A stretch of 64,000 bases of DNA, taken from the NCBI GenBank assembly GCA_014584315.1, contig JACTNA010000009.1:1-64000 (forward strand), read 5' to 3'. This document shows positions 60,582 through 64,000 of this stretch, piece after piece. Both the position numbers and the translations under genes were made by a program. Positions within the stretch are counted from its first letter, which is position 1, and every line of letters begins with the position of its first letter. The DNA is from Planctomycetota bacterium (lineage in GTDB: Bacteria; Planctomycetota; Phycisphaerae; Phycisphaerales; UBA1924). The notes beneath the pieces were generated by a model. It saw nothing but the letters and a program-made list of their open reading frames with translations, did not search any database and was not told where the DNA came from.

Positions 60582-61537
60582 CGCAGCACCCCCCTTCGGC
60601 GCATGTAGTCCAGCAGGAGCACGTCGATCGGCGTGTCGGAACGCACCGTGAGCAGCGTGATGTCGCGCCGGGCGCAGAAGGTCCGCAACTGGTCGCAGTA
60701 CGCGGCGAGGTTCGCCTTGTAACGCTTCAGGAGCGGTGCGCTCACGGTGATCTCGGCGGCGTCGGCGTCCTCCACGTCGCGCAGGCGCAGGTCGCCGGCA
60801 AGATCAGGCTCCAGTTCCTGCGGGCTGAGCACCTGGAGGCAGAAGACGTCGTAGCCGCGCCCCATGAGCAGGCGCAGGCCGGTCTCGTAGCCCTCCTTGA
60901 AGAAGAAGTCGGACATGACGACCATGACGCCCTTGCCGCGGCGCGAGAGGGCGATGCGCTTGGCCGCCTCGCCGAAACTGCTGCCGCCCTCGGGGCGGAG
61001 CGAGCAGAGCCACCCGGCCAGTTCGTGCGTGCGCCGGCGCCCGCGCAGGTCACGGACCGCCGAGACGATGCCGGCGGGCGGCGTCTGCGGCTCCGTCGGC
61101 GGGTGCTGGCCGGGCTGCACGCCGATCGCCGTCATGGCGACGCGGTTGTAGTTGATGAGGCCGACGTAGCCGAGGGCCATCGCGGCCTGCTGCATGAAGA
61201 AGAACTTGTTGGGCTGGCCGCAGTCGTGGCTCGCGGAGCAATCCACGACGACGTGGAGGCAGAGGTCTTCTTCCTCGAGGAAGAGTTTGAGGAACAGCCG
61301 GTCGAGGCGGCCGAAGATGTTCCAGTCGATGTGGCGCAGGTCGTCGCCGACGACGTACGGACGGTGGTCGGCGAACTCGACGCTCTCGCCGCGCTTCTTG
61401 GATCGGCGCTCGCCCTTGAGCTTGCCGGAGAACATCTTGCGGCTGGTCACGTCGAGCCGCGACACGCGCGAGATGAGCCGGCTGTCGAGCAGCTCGTCCA
61501 GAGAGGCGGGGCGCTTGGGGTTCTCTGTTCGCAGCAT
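60578..61537 (-). CDS. DUF58 domain protein
   Basis: A 319-residue DUF58 protein, the middle member of the MoxR-DUF58-vWA system. Typical features: RKMFSGKLKGERRSKKRGES, YVVGDDLRHIDWNIFGRLDR with LFLKLF, the DUF58 vWA-like part HVVVDCSASHDCGQPNKFFF (a variant MIDAS DCSASHD) and VMVVMSDFFFKEGYETGLRL. It lacks membrane helices, so it is a cytoplasmic adaptor linking the AAA+ ATPase MoxR to the membrane partner. It overlaps the vWA gene by 4 bp. Confidence 0.9.
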   Translation of the reverse strand: MLRTENPKRPASLDELLDSRLISRVSRLDVTSRKMFSGKLKGERRSKKRGESVEFADHRPYVVGDDLRHIDWNIFGRLDRLFLKLFLEEEDLCLHVVVDCSASHDCGQPNKFFFMQQAAMALGYVGLINYNRVAMTAIGVQPGQHPPTEPQTPPAGIVSAVRDLRGRRRTHELAGWLCSLRPEGGSSFGEAAKRIALSRRGKGVMVVMSDFFFKEGYETGLRLLMGRGYDVFCLQVLSPQELEPDLAGDLRLRDVEDADAAEITVSAPLLKRYKANLAAYCDQLRTFCARRDITLLTVRSDTPIDVLLLDYMRRRGVLR

Positions 61538-61549
61538 GTGACGCTCATT

Positions 61550-61582
61550 GCATAGGACCTGTGGGTCCCATGAGACCTATGC
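61550..61582. repeat. Palindromic element between moxR and the DUF58 gene
   Basis: GCATAGG (61550-61556) pairs with CCTATGC (61576-61582), and the interior contains the self-complementary GGGTCCC. The unit ACC/GGTCC steps recur roughly every seven bases (CATAGGA, CCTGTGG, GTCCCAT). It lies in the 50-bp gap of the operon and could act as a processing or attenuation hairpin. Confidence 0.5.
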
Positions 61583-61587
61583 CCAAG

Positions 61588-62652
<1,065 letters not shown>

Positions 62653-62766
62653 GGTGGGCTCCTACGTTGCTGACGGATCGATCGGTTCGCACAGTGGCAC
62701 GGGGACAATGCCGAACGCGAAGTTCGCGAGGTTCGCGAAGATAGTCGGAACAGGCATAGAATCACG

Positions 62767-62866
62767 CTTCGTCACTTCGTCACTTCGTCACTTCGTCACT
62801 TCGTCACTTCGTCACTTCGTCACTTCGTCACTTCGTCACTTCGTCACTTCGTCACTTCGTCACTTC
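62767..62866. repeat. Perfect octamer tandem array (CACTTCGT), about 12 copies
   Basis: Eleven perfect CACTTCGT units (62773-62860) with partial units on both sides. The 3' end of the gene to the right runs into it, so its last two sense codons (ACG AAG) and its stop codon TGA are made of repeat sequence, and the array then fills the gap to moxR. There is no spacer variation, so it is a microsatellite-like array and not a CRISPR. Its copy number is likely to vary between strains. Confidence 0.95.
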
Positions 62867-64000
62867 CCGTTGCTTGGCCTTGAGCAGCCGCGACATGCCC
62901 GCCTCGGCCGACTCGTCCTCGCCCTTGGGCGCGGGCTTCGCGGGGCGGTCGGGCACGATCGGCTCGCCCCCGAGGGCGACCGGCCCGGATGCACCGCGCG
63001 CCATCTGCTCCGCCGACGCCTCGAACTTGCGCTTGGCGACCTCCGGCGCGGGCGCGCCCGCCACGCCTCCCCCGCCCGTGCGCGCAAGGTCAGGGTCCGC
63101 CGTCTCCGGCCGCGCCGTCATCCGGTCCTGCGCCTTCTGCCGTGCGGCCTGCAGCGTCCCCAGTTGCATGCCCGCCTGGACCTTGCTGCGCTCCAGCGCC
63201 CTGCGGCTCGCCTTGAACGCGCCGAGCACGTCGATCCGCACACGCCGCACCGCGACATCCATGACAAACAGCCCCAGGCCCGCGATCGCGACGTAGAGCC
63301 AGATCGGCGTGGTCGCGACCGGCATCGTCAGCCCCTCTCGCCGCCACAGGTCCGTCGCGGCCGCGGGCGCGTCCAGCGAGAGCACACGCCCGCCCGTCAT
63401 CTCCGCCACCTGCATGAGCACCGCCGTGTTGTCCTGGAGCGAGCGGAACTCCTCGGCGAACGGGCGGGTGATCGCCGCCTGCACGGTGCCCTCGGTCGCC
63501 GGGCCGCCTTCCTCGGTCGCCGGGGCGTAGTACCGCAGGCTCATCACGTAGGTGCCGGCGTCGGACGTCGGCACGAGCGCCTCGAACCGCCCCGGCCCGA
63601 CCTGGCGCAGGTCGACATCCACGCCGCTCCCGCCCGGACCCGCGACGCGCCCCCGGAAGATGGCCGACGGCAGCCGACGCCCCTCCGCGTCCACGGCATC
63701 GACCACCACCAGCGTCTGCTCGCCGCGGTCCTCGGTGGTGACGCGGAGGTTCGCCGAGCCGCTGGGGCGCATGGTCCATCGCGTGTGCTGCTCCCAGAAC
63801 TGCTTGTACTTGCCCCAGGCGAGCCAGTTCGTCGCCCAGCGTGCCGTGGCGTCGCTCGTGAACGTCACGACGCGACCCAGCCCGTACTGCCACTGCGCTC
63901 CGATCGGATCGTTCTCCTTGCCGCGGATCGTGACCTGCGCCAGCCCTTCGCGCTCGGCGGCGACGACGTAGCCCGTGATGGGCGGCAGGCCGTCGATCCC
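62852..64000 (-). CDS. Membrane protein of the MoxR cluster (partial, 5' end beyond the window)
   Basis: The C-terminal 382 residues are visible; the start lies beyond 64000. It begins with GIDGLPPITGYVVAAEREGL and continues with GLGRVVTFTSDATARWATNW, LAWGKYKQFWEQHTRWTM, a pattern of the glutamine-amidotransferase-like/vWA membrane proteins encoded with MoxR and DUF58 genes. One membrane helix (PIWLYVAIAGLGLFVMDVAV) is near residue 235 of the visible part, followed by a charged cytoplasmic C-terminus rich in Lys and Arg (ASRRALERSKVQAG). The stop (62852-62854) lies inside the octamer array, so array changes could alter the C-terminus. Confidence 0.75.
   Translation of the reverse strand, partial: GIDGLPPITGYVVAAEREGLAQVTIRGKENDPIGAQWQYGLGRVVTFTSDATARWATNWLAWGKYKQFWEQHTRWTMRPSGSANLRVTTEDRGEQTLVVVDAVDAEGRRLPSAIFRGRVAGPGGSGVDVDLRQVGPGRFEALVPTSDAGTYVMSLRYYAPATEEGGPATEGTVQAAITRPFAEEFRSLQDNTAVLMQVAEMTGGRVLSLDAPAAATDLWRREGLTMPVATTPIWLYVAIAGLGLFVMDVAVRRVRIDVLGAFKASRRALERSKVQAGMQLGTLQAARQKAQDRMTARPETADPDLARTGGGGVAGAPAPEVAKRKFEASAEQMARGASGPVALGGEPIVPDRPAKPAPKGEDESAEAGMSRLLKAKQREVTK

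Noticed and set aside
62767..62866. Octamer array considered as a CRISPR
   Set aside because: Units are eight bases with no spacers and no cas genes are in the window.

Overview
The window is GC-rich chromosomal DNA that looks like a planctomycete of the class Phycisphaerae. The evidence is: three secreted proteins ending in PEP-CTERM-type anchors (VPAP, hydrophobic stretch, RRRR); a DUF1800 plus DUF1501 gene pair; a small membrane protein ending in the zinc ribbon CPRCGYP..CPECG that is common in this class; a complete alternative complex III plus caa3-type oxidase cluster; and a KDO transferase, which implies a Gram-negative type envelope. No rRNA operon, CRISPR array or prophage is visible. 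Mobile DNA is limited to the 3' end of an IS5-like transposase at the left edge and to small repeat elements.

Layout. 1-2000: IS5-like and RHS-repeat remnants, a pirin gene, and a decayed AT-richer stretch with a frameshifted ORF. 2000-7830: tRNA-Val(UAC), waaA with an apparent CTG start, tRNA-Lys(UUU), then a SNF2-family helicase followed by a SWIM zinc-finger gene. 7811-11869: a polyamine-related pair, a deoxyhypusine-synthase-like enzyme and a biosynthetic arginine decarboxylase on the minus strand, separated by a two-gene nucleotidyltransferase module on the plus strand. 12447-22711: PEP-CTERM proteins, an NTF2-like protein, an endonuclease/exonuclease/phosphatase-family lipoprotein, rnc, rpmH, an OPT transporter with soluble insertions and its partner gene, and a porin-like protein behind a double operator. 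22834-27678: a large zinc metalloprotease, an SRPBCC protein and small membrane proteins.

26848-43850 is the respiratory core. On the minus strand the order is actA-B-C-D-E-F (alternative complex III, quinol to cytochrome c), a small membrane protein, SCO copper chaperone, and caa3 oxidase subunits II, I, III and IV, mostly joined by 4-bp overlaps or tiny gaps. Heme A synthase ctaA diverges from actA. ActABCDEF oxidises quinol, the tethered cytochromes pass electrons to subunit II, and ctaA and SCO supply heme A and copper, so the region encodes a whole quinol-to-oxygen branch.

44032-47359 is a DUF1800/DUF1501 pair interrupted exactly between stop codon and Shine-Dalgarno by a cassette holding a four-helix-bundle gene flanked by inverted heptamer arrays. 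After it come an orphan antitoxin-like gene, a UPF0175/DUF3368 toxin-antitoxin pair, a PadR regulator with a HAAS-like membrane partner, a PEP-CTERM protein, a GroES-like protein, aroA, a TPR-sulfotransferase, an orphan PAS membrane protein, NADP isocitrate dehydrogenase and a truncated PIN-domain start. The right end is a MoxR/DUF58/von Willebrand factor A cluster running off the window.

The two cross-cutting observations most worth follow-up are: (i) intergenic tandem heptamer/octamer arrays, twice arranged as inverted pairs and once enclosing a four-helix-bundle gene in an arrangement like 23S rRNA intervening sequences; and (ii) six genes whose best -10 hexamer ends 5-6 nt before the start codon with no Shine-Dalgarno, suggesting leaderless transcripts.
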